NCBI RefSeq assembly: GCF_017897595.1 | Contig: NZ_JAGKIK010000023.1 | Location: forward strand, 1-48,640 | Direction: 5' to 3' | DNA: 48,640 nt | Source of the DNA: Aquimarina sp. U1-2 | GTDB lineage: Bacteria > Bacteroidota > Bacteroidia > Flavobacteriales > Flavobacteriaceae | Position numbers and translations under genes: made by a program | Notes under the pieces: model-generated | The model's input: only the letters and a program-made list of their open reading frames with translations | Told to the model about the DNA's origin: nothing | Database searches by the model: none | In this document: piece after piece, positions 35,318 to 43,686 of the stretch | How the letters are laid out: each line of letters opens with the position of its first letter | Numbering within the stretch: position 1 is the stretch's first letter

Positions 35318-36699
35318 TGGCAAAAGTCACTGCTGAAGCCTTAGGGACAGAGCCCATAGGAAAATTACTAATCAAACAGGCTGTTCCTGCTTCGATAGGT
35401 ATTTTGGTGATGTCTCTTAATATTCTTATTGACTCCATTTTTGTTGGTAATTGGATTGGCTCAATAGCTATTGCGGCAATTAATGTTGTTTTACCTGTCT
35501 CTTTTTTTATCGCTGCCTTAGGAATGGCCATAGGTATTGGTGGATCTAGTATTATTTCACGAGCTTTGGGTGCCGAAAATCGAGAAAAAGCGTTGCATAC
35601 CTTTGGCAACCAGGTCACGTTAACATTTATTTGCACAGTATCTTTGGTTATCCTCGGATTACTGTTCGTAGACGAAATCATCCCAAGATTTGGAGGAAAA
35701 GGAGCTATTTTTGATCCTGCTAAGATCTATTACACTATTGTTCTTTATGGAGTGCCCATCCTAGGGTTTTCTATGATGGGAAATACAGTAATACGTGCAG
35801 AAGGTAAGCCAAAAATAGCAATGATTGCAATGATCATCCCAACCGTAAGCAATTTATTGATGGATTATCTATTCATCAACATCATGGATATGGGTATGCA
35901 TGGTGCCGCTTGGGCTACAACAGGTTCGTATTTTGCTTGTTTTTTATATATTTTTTGGTTTTTCTCTTCAAAAAGATCAGAACTCACCCTTAGTTTTCGT
36001 CACTTTGGATTACAAAAGAACATCGTTTCTGAAATAGCATCTCTGGGAGGGGTTACTCTGGCAAGACAAGCCGTAGTTAGCCTTACTTATTTGCTGATGA
36101 ATAATATACTATTTAACATAGGACAAGAGGGATTGGTAGCTGTATATGCTATTATTGGTAGAACACTTATGTTTGCTTTGTTTCCGGTATTTGGTGTGAC
36201 TCAAGGGTTTTTACCTATAGCAGGTTACAATTACGGTGCGAACCGATATCCGCGCGTTCGAGAAACTATTAATACAGCAATTGCATACGCCGCTGCCGTC
36301 GCTACACTGGTATTTATAGGCTTAATGACTTTTCCTGAAGACATAGCTGCATTATTCTTAAGTAAAAATCCTGATCTTAGTGCAGAAGAACTAGCTTTAA
36401 ATAAATTTGTACTGGCAAATACTGCCGAACCTATGCGATGGGTATTTGCTGCAACACCCATTATAGCCCTACAGCTTATTGGCGCAGCATATTTTCAAGC
36501 TGTCGGAAAAGCCGTTCCTGCATTATTACTTACATTATCTAGACAAGGGTTCTTTTTTATTCCGCTCGTTCTTATCCTGCCAAAATTCTATGGCGCATTG
36601 GGTGTTTGGATCTCTTTTCCCATTGCAGATGTTTTGGCAACCATCGTTACTGGCTATTTTTTGAATCGTGAAGTTCGCAAAAATATGATCGTATCCTAA
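35317..36699 (+). CDS. MATE-family multidrug/cation antiporter
   Basis: This 460-residue membrane protein has about 12 hydrophobic segments in two homologous halves. Typical MATE features are the N-terminal KQAVPASIGILVMSLNILIDSIFVGNWIG block, the AIGIGGSSIISRALGAENREKA turn and the second-half GVTQGFLPIAGYNYGANRYPRVRE motif. Members use a Na+ or H+ gradient to export organic cations and metabolites. The ATG overlaps the hemH stop, so the two are translationally coupled. A role in exporting a porphyrin or another tetrapyrrole product is tempting but unsupported beyond position. Confidence 0.92.
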   Translation: MAKVTAEALGTEPIGKLLIKQAVPASIGILVMSLNILIDSIFVGNWIGSIAIAAINVVLPVSFFIAALGMAIGIGGSSIISRALGAENREKALHTFGNQVTLTFICTVSLVILGLLFVDEIIPRFGGKGAIFDPAKIYYTIVLYGVPILGFSMMGNTVIRAEGKPKIAMIAMIIPTVSNLLMDYLFINIMDMGMHGAAWATTGSYFACFLYIFWFFSSKRSELTLSFRHFGLQKNIVSEIASLGGVTLARQAVVSLTYLLMNNILFNIGQEGLVAVYAIIGRTLMFALFPVFGVTQGFLPIAGYNYGANRYPRVRETINTAIAYAAAVATLVFIGLMTFPEDIAALFLSKNPDLSAEELALNKFVLANTAEPMRWVFAATPIIALQLIGAAYFQAVGKAVPALLLTLSRQGFFFIPLVLILPKFYGALGVWISFPIADVLATIVTGYFLNREVRKNMIVS

Positions 36700-36735
36700 A
36701 TTAAAAATAGCTTTGTTTATTCATAAAATTCTTAT

Positions 36736-37158
36736 CTATTTCATTTTTGTTGCGGCTTTGCTTATGATTTTCCACTTACCTTTAATTTTTTTAAGTAAAA
36801 ATATATCTATATACCTGGTATCTTTTCCCTGGGCAAGTATTTCAGCTTTTGCCATGGCAATATCATTTTCTTGATCCACAGAAATTATTTTCCCTATCCT
36901 ACCGTTAAATTTATCTCTTTCTTTTTTTTCGAACCAAGATGCATATTCTTCAATGGGTGCTATCCATATTTCTTTTTCTTTATGTGAAAGGAAAAGGGTT
37001 GCTTCTTTATAAAATGCTTCTTTTATTGTTTTAGGCTTATTATACGACGTGCCTTCGATATATATATTGATTGTAGTTTTAATTCGTTCTTCTTCAGACT
37101 GTGCCATGAAGATAGAACTAATCATCAAAAATAAAAGTGTAAAAAAATTGGTTCTCAT
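36736..37158 (-). CDS. Secreted NTF2-like (putative lumazine-binding) protein
   Basis: This 140-residue protein has a signal peptide (MRTNFFTLLFLMISSIFMAQS). The mature part fits the NTF2-like cone fold: an N-terminal helix (EEERIKTTINIYIEGTSYN), a middle helical part with PKTIKEAFYKEATLF, and closing strands (DIAMAKAEILAQGKDTRYIDIFLLKKIKGKWKIISKAA). Family members of this kind are often annotated as SnoaL-like or lumazine-binding. No catalytic residue can be named. It is 14 bases after the dehydrogenase-like gene on the same strand. Confidence 0.7.
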   Translation of the reverse strand: MRTNFFTLLFLMISSIFMAQSEEERIKTTINIYIEGTSYNKPKTIKEAFYKEATLFLSHKEKEIWIAPIEEYASWFEKKERDKFNGRIGKIISVDQENDIAMAKAEILAQGKDTRYIDIFLLKKIKGKWKIISKAATKMK

Positions 37159-37172
37159 AAGGTGTAGAGTGT

Positions 37173-38336
37173 TTAAAGTGTATCATTTTTAATTCTCAAA
37201 ATTTTACCGTTATCTTCATCGGTAAGCATATACAGTTTTCCGCCTGGGCTTTGAACTACTTTTCTGGATCTCACTCGATCATCTATAAATAATTCTTCGG
37301 CACTTTTGATGGTGTCATTTTCGATTCTGAAACGCCAAAAACTACCTCTCGATAACCCTGAAACCAAGAGATCATTTGTCCATTCTGAAAACTCATTTCC
37401 CGTATAAAATACAAGTCCTGTTGGTGCTACTGTATGCTGCCAATACCACATAGGATCCGTAAATATGGCTCCTTTGATTGTTGGGGGAACATATTCCCGA
37501 CTTCTATACCCGCCGGTAGTTATAATAGGCCAGCCATAGTTTGCACCAGCTTTTAATAAATTGAGCTCATCACCTTGCCGGGTACCGTGTTCACTAAACC
37601 ATAGTTTGCCGGTTTCAGGATGTACGGTGATCCCTTGAGCGGCTCTAATTCCTATAGCAAAAATCCCGGGTACAGCATCATCACCAAAATCAGGGTTATC
37701 ATGGGGAATACTCCCGTCAGGATTTAGGCGATAGATTTTACCACGTTTATCTTTAACATCCTGTGCAATGGGTATTTTGGGTTCATCTATCTCCTTGAAT
37801 AGCCGTTCGCCAATGGTAATGTAGAGTTTTTTATCTGGACCAAAAGTCATTCCGCCGCCATAGTGAAAATACTCTTGAGTATAGGGGGATGCTTCTAGTA
37901 TGGTCGTGATTTGAGTTAAAGAATCATTTTGTAACGTTGCTCTCACTACTTTGGTCGTACTTCCTTTTCCTTGTATTTTGGCAGCATAAGAAAGATATAT
38001 GTAGTTATTTTTTTCAAAATCTGGATGTAATAATACTTCAAAAATCCCTGAATTATCGCCTCTCCAAAGCACCCGAATACTATCGGTTACATCTCTTGGA
38101 AAGCCTTTGATCACACTCTTCTTTTTTGAAGAGAAATGAACTCGCAAAAGATCTCCGTCTTTTTCTGAAACCAACGCCTTATCCTCAGTTATAAAAGCCA
38201 TACTCCAAGGGTGCTTCAAACCATCTATAATCGCCTCTTTACTCGCTTTTGTTTTTGAAGGAAGCTGCGCTGATTTTTCATTTGTAACGCACCCACCAAA
38301 GACCGCTAATGATACAAAATAAAGTAGCTGTTTCAT
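37173..38336 (-). CDS. Glucose/sorbosone dehydrogenase-like lipoprotein (PQQ-dependent type)
   Basis: This 387-residue protein has a lipoprotein signal (MKQLLYFVSLAVFGGC, Cys16) and the six-bladed propeller of soluble aldose sugar dehydrogenases: GLKHPWSMAFITEDKALVSEK, VLLHPDFEKNNYIYLSY, YHYGGGMTFGPDKKLYITIGER-like segments, and EHGTRQGDELNLLKAGANYGWP. These are the segments that line the PQQ and Ca2+ site in characterised homologues. It would act in the periplasm, oxidising sugars if PQQ is present; no PQQ synthesis genes are in the window. It is followed closely by the NTF2-like gene. Confidence 0.85.
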   Translation of the reverse strand: MKQLLYFVSLAVFGGCVTNEKSAQLPSKTKASKEAIIDGLKHPWSMAFITEDKALVSEKDGDLLRVHFSSKKKSVIKGFPRDVTDSIRVLWRGDNSGIFEVLLHPDFEKNNYIYLSYAAKIQGKGSTTKVVRATLQNDSLTQITTILEASPYTQEYFHYGGGMTFGPDKKLYITIGERLFKEIDEPKIPIAQDVKDKRGKIYRLNPDGSIPHDNPDFGDDAVPGIFAIGIRAAQGITVHPETGKLWFSEHGTRQGDELNLLKAGANYGWPIITTGGYRSREYVPPTIKGAIFTDPMWYWQHTVAPTGLVFYTGNEFSEWTNDLLVSGLSRGSFWRFRIENDTIKSAEELFIDDRVRSRKVVQSPGGKLYMLTDEDNGKILRIKNDTL

Positions 38337-38362
38337 TTTTTGAACTTTTTAAGTAAACTCAT

Positions 38363-38402
38363 CGAGGCAAGCCTCGGGGTAGTATACCCTTTGGGCGACG
38401 CC
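38363..38402 (+). repeat. Dispersed repeat, copy 2 (partner at 15681-15720)
   Basis: This 40-base plus-strand stretch begins with the palindrome CGAGGCAAGCCTCG and ends CCCTTTGGGCGACGCC, matching the inverted copy at 15681-15720. It lies between the dehydrogenase-like gene and the AraC gene. No gene is nearby on the plus strand. Confidence 0.55.
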
Positions 38403-38478
38403 AATCAAATTAAAGTACCGCAAAATGGAAAACATGCACCTAAAACTCTTTAAAAAACATGATTTTTAAGATGATTTT

Positions 38479-39492
38479 TTAAGCTATCTTAAAATTGTTT
38501 CGGTAATGTGAAGGAGTAATTTCAGTTTCTGCTTTAAAAGCAAGGTTAAAAGAGGTAACGTTGCCAAAACCACAATCGTAAGCTATAGTGGCTATTTTCT
38601 CATTAGCATAATGAGGAGCCACTAGTAATTCTTTGGCTTTTTGTATTCGATAATGATTAATGAATTCTGAGAAATTTTTTTGTTCATTCTCATTAATCAC
38701 TTGTGATAATTCACGTGGGGTAATTCCTAAATGATGGGCCACATCAGCTAATGAAATATCATTTTTTAAGAATATTTCATCCTCAACAAGTAGTTTCTTA
38801 ACATTTTGAAGGACTTTTTTTGAAGCACGCCTATCGATTGTAGAGTTGCTATATTTTTCTAAAGTAAATACATGTTGCTTCAATAAGAGATACGTAAATA
38901 AATACATTAAAAAAGAAAATGAAATCGCACCTAATATGTAAAAAGGAATCCATTCTAAAAAGATTCCAATGTACAAAGCCCAGATGATAGTCACCCCAAT
39001 AACGATATTTTGATACCATTTTACTAATTGTGGTCTAATTTGTTCTTTCTCTTTTGAAATATAGTTCCAACAAATCCCTAGATAAATTCCCAGATGAACA
39101 AGTACAGCTGCATATGCACTATAAGACAGACTATCATTTTGGTTTGGGATTATTGGACTAAATACTACAAATAGTGCAAAAGGCACTAAATGCACATAGC
39201 GCCTATTTAAAAAAGTTTCATGCTTTTCGAAAATTGCCTTGCCATAAAACCATAAAAAAGGACCCACAGCGAGGATAGTGGCAATTGCTACATTTCTGAT
39301 TCTTGGATCTACCGCTATATAATTATGAAAAACCGATTTCCCAATTCGAATAGTCAATCCTAGCAGCACAAAAGCTAAAAATGTATTCGCTCTTTTGTTT
39401 CCTTTCTTTATCGTAAATAAATAAAAGCATAAGAATAAAGCCTGGATTACACCTAGACAACTAAGTACTAATATAAAGCTTTTAACAATCAA
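38479..39492 (-). CDS. Membrane-spanning AraC-family regulator (7TM-like N-terminus)
   Basis: This 337-residue protein has an N-terminal half with about seven hydrophobic segments (first FILVLSCLGVIQALFLCFYLF at about 5-25, then up to about 210) and a C-terminal AraC helix-turn-helix (about 235-337: ISLADVAHHLGITPRELSQVI and IATIAYDCGFGNVTSFNLAFKAETEITPSHYR). Such membrane-anchored AraC proteins are common in Flavobacteriia, and their signals are mostly unknown. It is transcribed away from the DUF5916 gene's end, 70 bases downstream of that gene's start, so it may regulate its neighbours. Confidence 0.85.
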   Translation of the reverse strand: MIVKSFILVLSCLGVIQALFLCFYLFTIKKGNKRANTFLAFVLLGLTIRIGKSVFHNYIAVDPRIRNVAIATILAVGPFLWFYGKAIFEKHETFLNRRYVHLVPFALFVVFSPIIPNQNDSLSYSAYAAVLVHLGIYLGICWNYISKEKEQIRPQLVKWYQNIVIGVTIIWALYIGIFLEWIPFYILGAISFSFLMYLFTYLLLKQHVFTLEKYSNSTIDRRASKKVLQNVKKLLVEDEIFLKNDISLADVAHHLGITPRELSQVINENEQKNFSEFINHYRIQKAKELLVAPHYANEKIATIAYDCGFGNVTSFNLAFKAETEITPSHYRNNFKIA

Positions 39493-39562
39493 AGAATCTA
39501 TAAATAAATATGAATCGTAGCTAATAGTTTACCATTACATTGAAGTGTTTTAAACTACTTCA

Positions 39563-41770
39563 TTATATATTTAACCAATATGTCAATTTTAAAACAATAG
39601 AGCGATTTCTGATATCTAATGCAAAACGGTCTATTGTATCTATATTACCCGTAAGGTAATTATCAGTGTACACGATGATTAAATCGGAAACAGGAGCAAA
39701 ACGCCATTGTATCCTCGCATTAATATTGGTATTATCGGTTTGTGAGTTGTATTGTATAAAAAACGAGGTGAATAAACTCTTGGATAGCGTATAATCTATA
39801 CGAGGACTTATTAAAAAGGTTTGCCTGCTTCCATCTAAATGCGGCATATTAAAGGTATTGACTGCATAATTAAGGGTAAATGATCCATACGGCTGATATC
39901 GTATAGTAAAACTCCCATCGGTACCATAACGCCAACCGTTAAAATATTGCCCTAAATATGGGTTGACCTCCCAGCTAAATACTTTTCTTGTGTCACTGCG
40001 AAATCTTCCTGTAACGTTAACATATGAAAAATCCTGACCGGCAGCTAATTCGTCAGATTCAGTTCCTGTAGGGTCAAATGCATTGAACAAAAAAATATAT
40101 TCATGATTCACACTGAAGTTGAATTGAGCCCTTTCCGTAAATTGCCCTCCAATACCCAAAGAATAGGTATGATCGGTTTTTCCTAGTTCGGGTCGCCAAA
40201 ACATGTCCATTTCTGCACTTATCGCATAATCATTAATCCATTTATTTTGCGGATAATAGCGCAACTCGGCACCCGGACTAATTCTAAAATAATCTTTTCT
40301 TCTCACAAAACCCACCTCGGCATTGTAATTGTCATCAACATATTCGTGACTCCAAAACATCCCTAATTTTCTCGTGTTATACTCAAAAAAGGTTCCGTGG
40401 GCCAGTTGTGCATCATTATCAGGTGTAAATGAAGTATGTACAAACGTTTTACCCGAATAGGTATTATCGTAGCTGGCATAGTTAAAATCGGCTCCCAGAA
40501 CTCGATTATAGGCATTAATCGATACGCTATCGGGAGTAACGTCTTCTACGATTTGTTTATTTACGGCTATAATACCTACATTGGATCGAGACCACAGTTT
40601 ACGCTGTATCACACCTACCCCATAGTTTGTGCCCGGTACCCCACGACTTTTTTCAGAGGCTGTTTGCATATTTAAAACACCTATTCTGGTTTTAGGATCA
40701 ATTTTTCCACTTAGCCGAACTCCACCATAAATTCTATTTTGAATAGTCGCATCAGTTTGTGTATCGGTGCCTACACCAATACGTCTAGAAAAAAACGGAT
40801 TTATATTGCCAAAGCCAAACTCTCCAAAAAGATCTGCATTCTCTAAAAAAAACTGCCTTCGTTCGGGAAAAAAGATCTCGAATCGATCCAGATTTGTGAT
40901 TTGTGCATCTACTTCTACTTGAGAAAAATCAGGATTTACAGTTAAATCCAGGTTTAAGCCAGGAGTAATTGCAATTTTGGCATCACCACCAATTTCATAA
41001 ATAGTGTTTGTAGCCGTATCGTCTTCATAATTTTTATTAATCCCACTAGTTACAAAAGGAATTAGAGAAACTGAACCGCTTTTGGTATCCAAAGTTTTTT
41101 CCCAGATCATATCACCAGAGTAGGCCATATTGGTAATATTTTGATTAATCGGGGTGCCAGGCCAGGTACTAATTTCATTGGTTTGTGAATCAAATCGATA
41201 CGCATAAAATTTCCATTTTTCTGAAGGAATATTGTATCGTAACGTACTAAAGGGAATGACTAGCTCTGCCGTATAATAATTATCATAGACGTGGGATCGT
41301 CCTTTCCATTTGTTTTCCCAGGATAGCGAAAAATCCCCCCCGTTACTGATAGTACCTTCTCTTAACACACCTTCTGGATTAATACCGAAAAAAAATGCGT
41401 TGGTTCCGTCAGAAAATGTATCAAACAGCAAAGTAATATTATCTGCTCCACCAGCCTGGTAATCGCGACGCAGCGAGTTTACAATCCAATTATTACCACT
41501 CGAATGACAAACTACACCTATATGTAAATGTTGATCGTTGGCAAACATATAAATTTGTGTGGGTGCTCTGGCAGGTACAGAGTCACTAGGAAAATTTTGC
41601 CTAAAGTTCTCGATTGGAGTGAGTTTTGACCAGATCGCCTCATCAAGCTTGCCATCTAATGTTATGGTTTCATTAGCGTAGCCAATAGTTATTGATTTGT
41701 TAATGTTTGATATTTGTGCACTACACAAACCCGATATGAGGATGCTACAAATGCAAAAAAGATGCTTCAT
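39563..41770 (-). CDS. DUF5916 outer-membrane protein with CBM9-like N-terminal domain
   Basis: This 735-residue protein has a signal peptide (about 1-18). A CBM9-like beta-sandwich follows (about 30-210: ITLDGKLDEAIWSKLTPIENFRQNFPSD and TLLFDTFSDGTNAFFFGINPEGV). The C-terminal DUF5916 region is rich in alternating hydrophobic strands and ends in an aromatic outer-membrane signature (LKLTYWLNI), consistent with a beta-barrel. The conserved FEIFFPERRQFFLENADLFGEFGFG segment is typical of the family. Function and substrate are not established; the CBM9-like part hints at binding carbohydrate or peptide. Confidence 0.85.
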   Translation of the reverse strand: MKHLFCICSILISGLCSAQISNINKSITIGYANETITLDGKLDEAIWSKLTPIENFRQNFPSDSVPARAPTQIYMFANDQHLHIGVVCHSSGNNWIVNSLRRDYQAGGADNITLLFDTFSDGTNAFFFGINPEGVLREGTISNGGDFSLSWENKWKGRSHVYDNYYTAELVIPFSTLRYNIPSEKWKFYAYRFDSQTNEISTWPGTPINQNITNMAYSGDMIWEKTLDTKSGSVSLIPFVTSGINKNYEDDTATNTIYEIGGDAKIAITPGLNLDLTVNPDFSQVEVDAQITNLDRFEIFFPERRQFFLENADLFGEFGFGNINPFFSRRIGVGTDTQTDATIQNRIYGGVRLSGKIDPKTRIGVLNMQTASEKSRGVPGTNYGVGVIQRKLWSRSNVGIIAVNKQIVEDVTPDSVSINAYNRVLGADFNYASYDNTYSGKTFVHTSFTPDNDAQLAHGTFFEYNTRKLGMFWSHEYVDDNYNAEVGFVRRKDYFRISPGAELRYYPQNKWINDYAISAEMDMFWRPELGKTDHTYSLGIGGQFTERAQFNFSVNHEYIFLFNAFDPTGTESDELAAGQDFSYVNVTGRFRSDTRKVFSWEVNPYLGQYFNGWRYGTDGSFTIRYQPYGSFTLNYAVNTFNMPHLDGSRQTFLISPRIDYTLSKSLFTSFFIQYNSQTDNTNINARIQWRFAPVSDLIIVYTDNYLTGNIDTIDRFALDIRNRSIVLKLTYWLNI

Positions 41771-41839
41771 GGCATAAAATTATGGGTTTCGAAGCTGTAT
41801 AAAGGGATTTTAATAATAGTTTAACCATTTACAAGCTTA

Positions 41840-43129
41840 TTATTCAAAATGTACAAACATAGACTCAAAATTTAAGGTTACAGCCTCGAATTCTCTAATA
41901 ACATCTTGACCAATATTTCCGTAGAGACCAGAAGAACGTTTATAATTTTCATCTGTAATTAGAGACACACTATCTAAAGTAATCGGCTTGTTATTTATCT
42001 CTAAATGTAATGGCACTTTATATCCCATCACATTCACTACCCCTCCCGCTCCACCCATACCCAGGTCGGTTACTGCATATACATTTTCTATACTGTCTTT
42101 AAATTTTTTAAAATAAGGTGCATATAAATGTGTTTCGGCAGCACCAGTATCAAAGCTAAAAGGTAAATATGCCCCTTGGCTTTTCAATTCGATAATTGGA
42201 GTTAACGAATACAATGCCATGGCATTACCGCTATGCTCATGAGGGCGATTGGGTATTATCAATTTATGATCTGCAGTAATCGTTACTTCTTTCATCGCTT
42301 CTATAACCGGAAATCCGAGAATGCCGTTGATCTGATAATCAATTTGAGGAAAATGGAGTGCTTCATCGGGTAGTACCAAAAAAATTACATGGGTGAGTAT
42401 CCCGTTCCCAAGAAATAGCTCATGAGCAACTGCAAGAGTAGCATCTACTGTTTTTCCGGTTAATGCTTTTACCTTGATTACAGTATCGATACGTTGCATT
42501 TGCTTGGCCTTTGATGCAACAATCACAGATAGATTAGCTCCGGTATCAAAAATAAAGTCTAGCGTATCTTTATTAATCACTACAGCCAAGTTTTTCAACC
42601 CAGCTTTGTCTTTACTCATTCGTATCTCAGTTTTTTTAAAAGAAGCTTTTTGCCGAGGTATTTTTCGCAACGCACCCCATAGCGCAATATCATCTTCTAA
42701 TTCTTCTTTCTCATTTGGCAGTAGCATATGCTGAAAGTTTTTCAATTTTTGATAGGTTTCATAAGCCGAATTATAGGCGTACAATTTTTCATAATTATCA
42801 GCTTGAATTTTAAGACATTGATATCTTAAAGTATCCGTAAGTTCATCTTTATACTCATTAAAGATTCTATCTATTAACTGGTTGGAAATGTCTAGCTTAT
42901 GAAAAGTAGTATTGATTTTTGATGCAATTCGCAAACTATCCAAAGAAGATAACTCATTTTGATATTGCAAAAATTTTCTTTTTGCTTCAAAAAAAGATGT
43001 TGCATCTATCAAAGAATCTATAGCAAATGTTAATGATCTATCATCTTTTATGGAATCAGCATTTCTATCTGAGCATGATAAAAGAGCCACTCCTAGCATA
43101 ACGTATACTATAGTATGTACATAATTCAT
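41840..43129 (-). CDS. Aspartyl-protease-like lipoprotein with two retropepsin-type domains
   Basis: The ATG at 43129 (MNYVHTIVYVMLGVALLSC) is preferred because a lipobox (LLSC) follows at once; an upstream in-frame start at 43156 would add nine residues. Numbered from 43129, the helical region extends to about residue 170. Two DTGA active-site motifs follow, in FIFDTGANLS (about 192-201) and FSFDTGAAETH (about 324-334), each with a hydrophobic-hydrophobic-Gly stretch (INGILGFPVIE; LYGNIGQDVIREF). Two catalytic aspartates in a single chain would allow an intramolecular pepsin-like pair. It is predicted to face the periplasm or the cell surface. Substrate unknown. Confidence 0.8.
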   Translation of the reverse strand: MNYVHTIVYVMLGVALLSCSDRNADSIKDDRSLTFAIDSLIDATSFFEAKRKFLQYQNELSSLDSLRIASKINTTFHKLDISNQLIDRIFNEYKDELTDTLRYQCLKIQADNYEKLYAYNSAYETYQKLKNFQHMLLPNEKEELEDDIALWGALRKIPRQKASFKKTEIRMSKDKAGLKNLAVVINKDTLDFIFDTGANLSVIVASKAKQMQRIDTVIKVKALTGKTVDATLAVAHELFLGNGILTHVIFLVLPDEALHFPQIDYQINGILGFPVIEAMKEVTITADHKLIIPNRPHEHSGNAMALYSLTPIIELKSQGAYLPFSFDTGAAETHLYAPYFKKFKDSIENVYAVTDLGMGGAGGVVNVMGYKVPLHLEINNKPITLDSVSLITDENYKRSSGLYGNIGQDVIREFEAVTLNFESMFVHFE

Positions 43130-43156
43130 AGGACCTAATTTTGATAAACTTATCAA

Positions 43157-43638
43157 AACTCCTTATTTTTATAAAACACTTTAACTTTTCGTTATTGCTT
43201 TACAAATCAATACCATAGAAGAAGTATTCATCAAACCGGTTTAAACTTTTTTGATTTAGGCTAGACCGACAGATAGTAATGTGCTAGATCGTACGATTGC
43301 GAAAGGTTTTATACTTTTATCTAAGAAAATGCTAAAAACGTAGGTTTTCATTAAAATATCTATACATTTAACCTGGATTATGTATTAGAATTCCGTAAAG
43401 AAGGTATATTAAGCCGTAATACCTGCCCGCCTTTTTCTAAATAAAATGGCAGGCGGGGATTTTAAACCCGATTTATGCATTAGAATTTCGTTATGAGGGT
43501 TGAAAATGCCATAAAACCAAGTGTTTTCTAAGTTTTAGCATAGCATCGCTATGGTGAAACTTAAAAATACAACGTAGTGATTGGTTTTGCAGCAGTTTCA
43601 AGCTGTAATAGATTTTCTAATGCATAAAGCGGGTTAAA
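43157..43638. other. Non-coding gap with MITE-like repeats
   Basis: No gene is seen in this interval. Its right two-thirds are filled by repeat elements described separately (43368-43658 and 43461-43638) and by a GC-rich palindrome at about 43431-43458 (CCTGCC paired with GGCAGG). The left part, 43157-43365, is AT-rich with no recognised feature. Confidence 0.6.
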
Positions 43639-43658
43639 ATGCATAATCCGGGTTTAAA
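43368..43658. mobile_element. Outer MITE-like element with TTTAA.CC.GGATTATG ends
   Basis: The left end (43368-43395, TTTAACCTGGATTATGTATT then AGAATTCCG) and the reverse complement of the right end (43639-43658, TTTAAACCCGGATTATGCAT) match closely. It encloses a second copy of the same repeat type and a GC-rich palindrome. There is no coding capacity. Confidence 0.5.
43461..43638. mobile_element. Inner MITE-like element with near-perfect terminal inverted repeats
   Basis: The left end (43461-43489) and right end (43611-43638) are inverted copies sharing TTTATGCATTAGAA. Inside, AAAACCAA and TTGGTTTT pair again, and ATAGC/GCTAT forms a central hairpin, so the 178 bases could fold into a long imperfect stem. 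No coding region. Confidence 0.6.
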
Positions 43659-43686
43659 GACTAAATCAACTCAATCTCATATTCTA

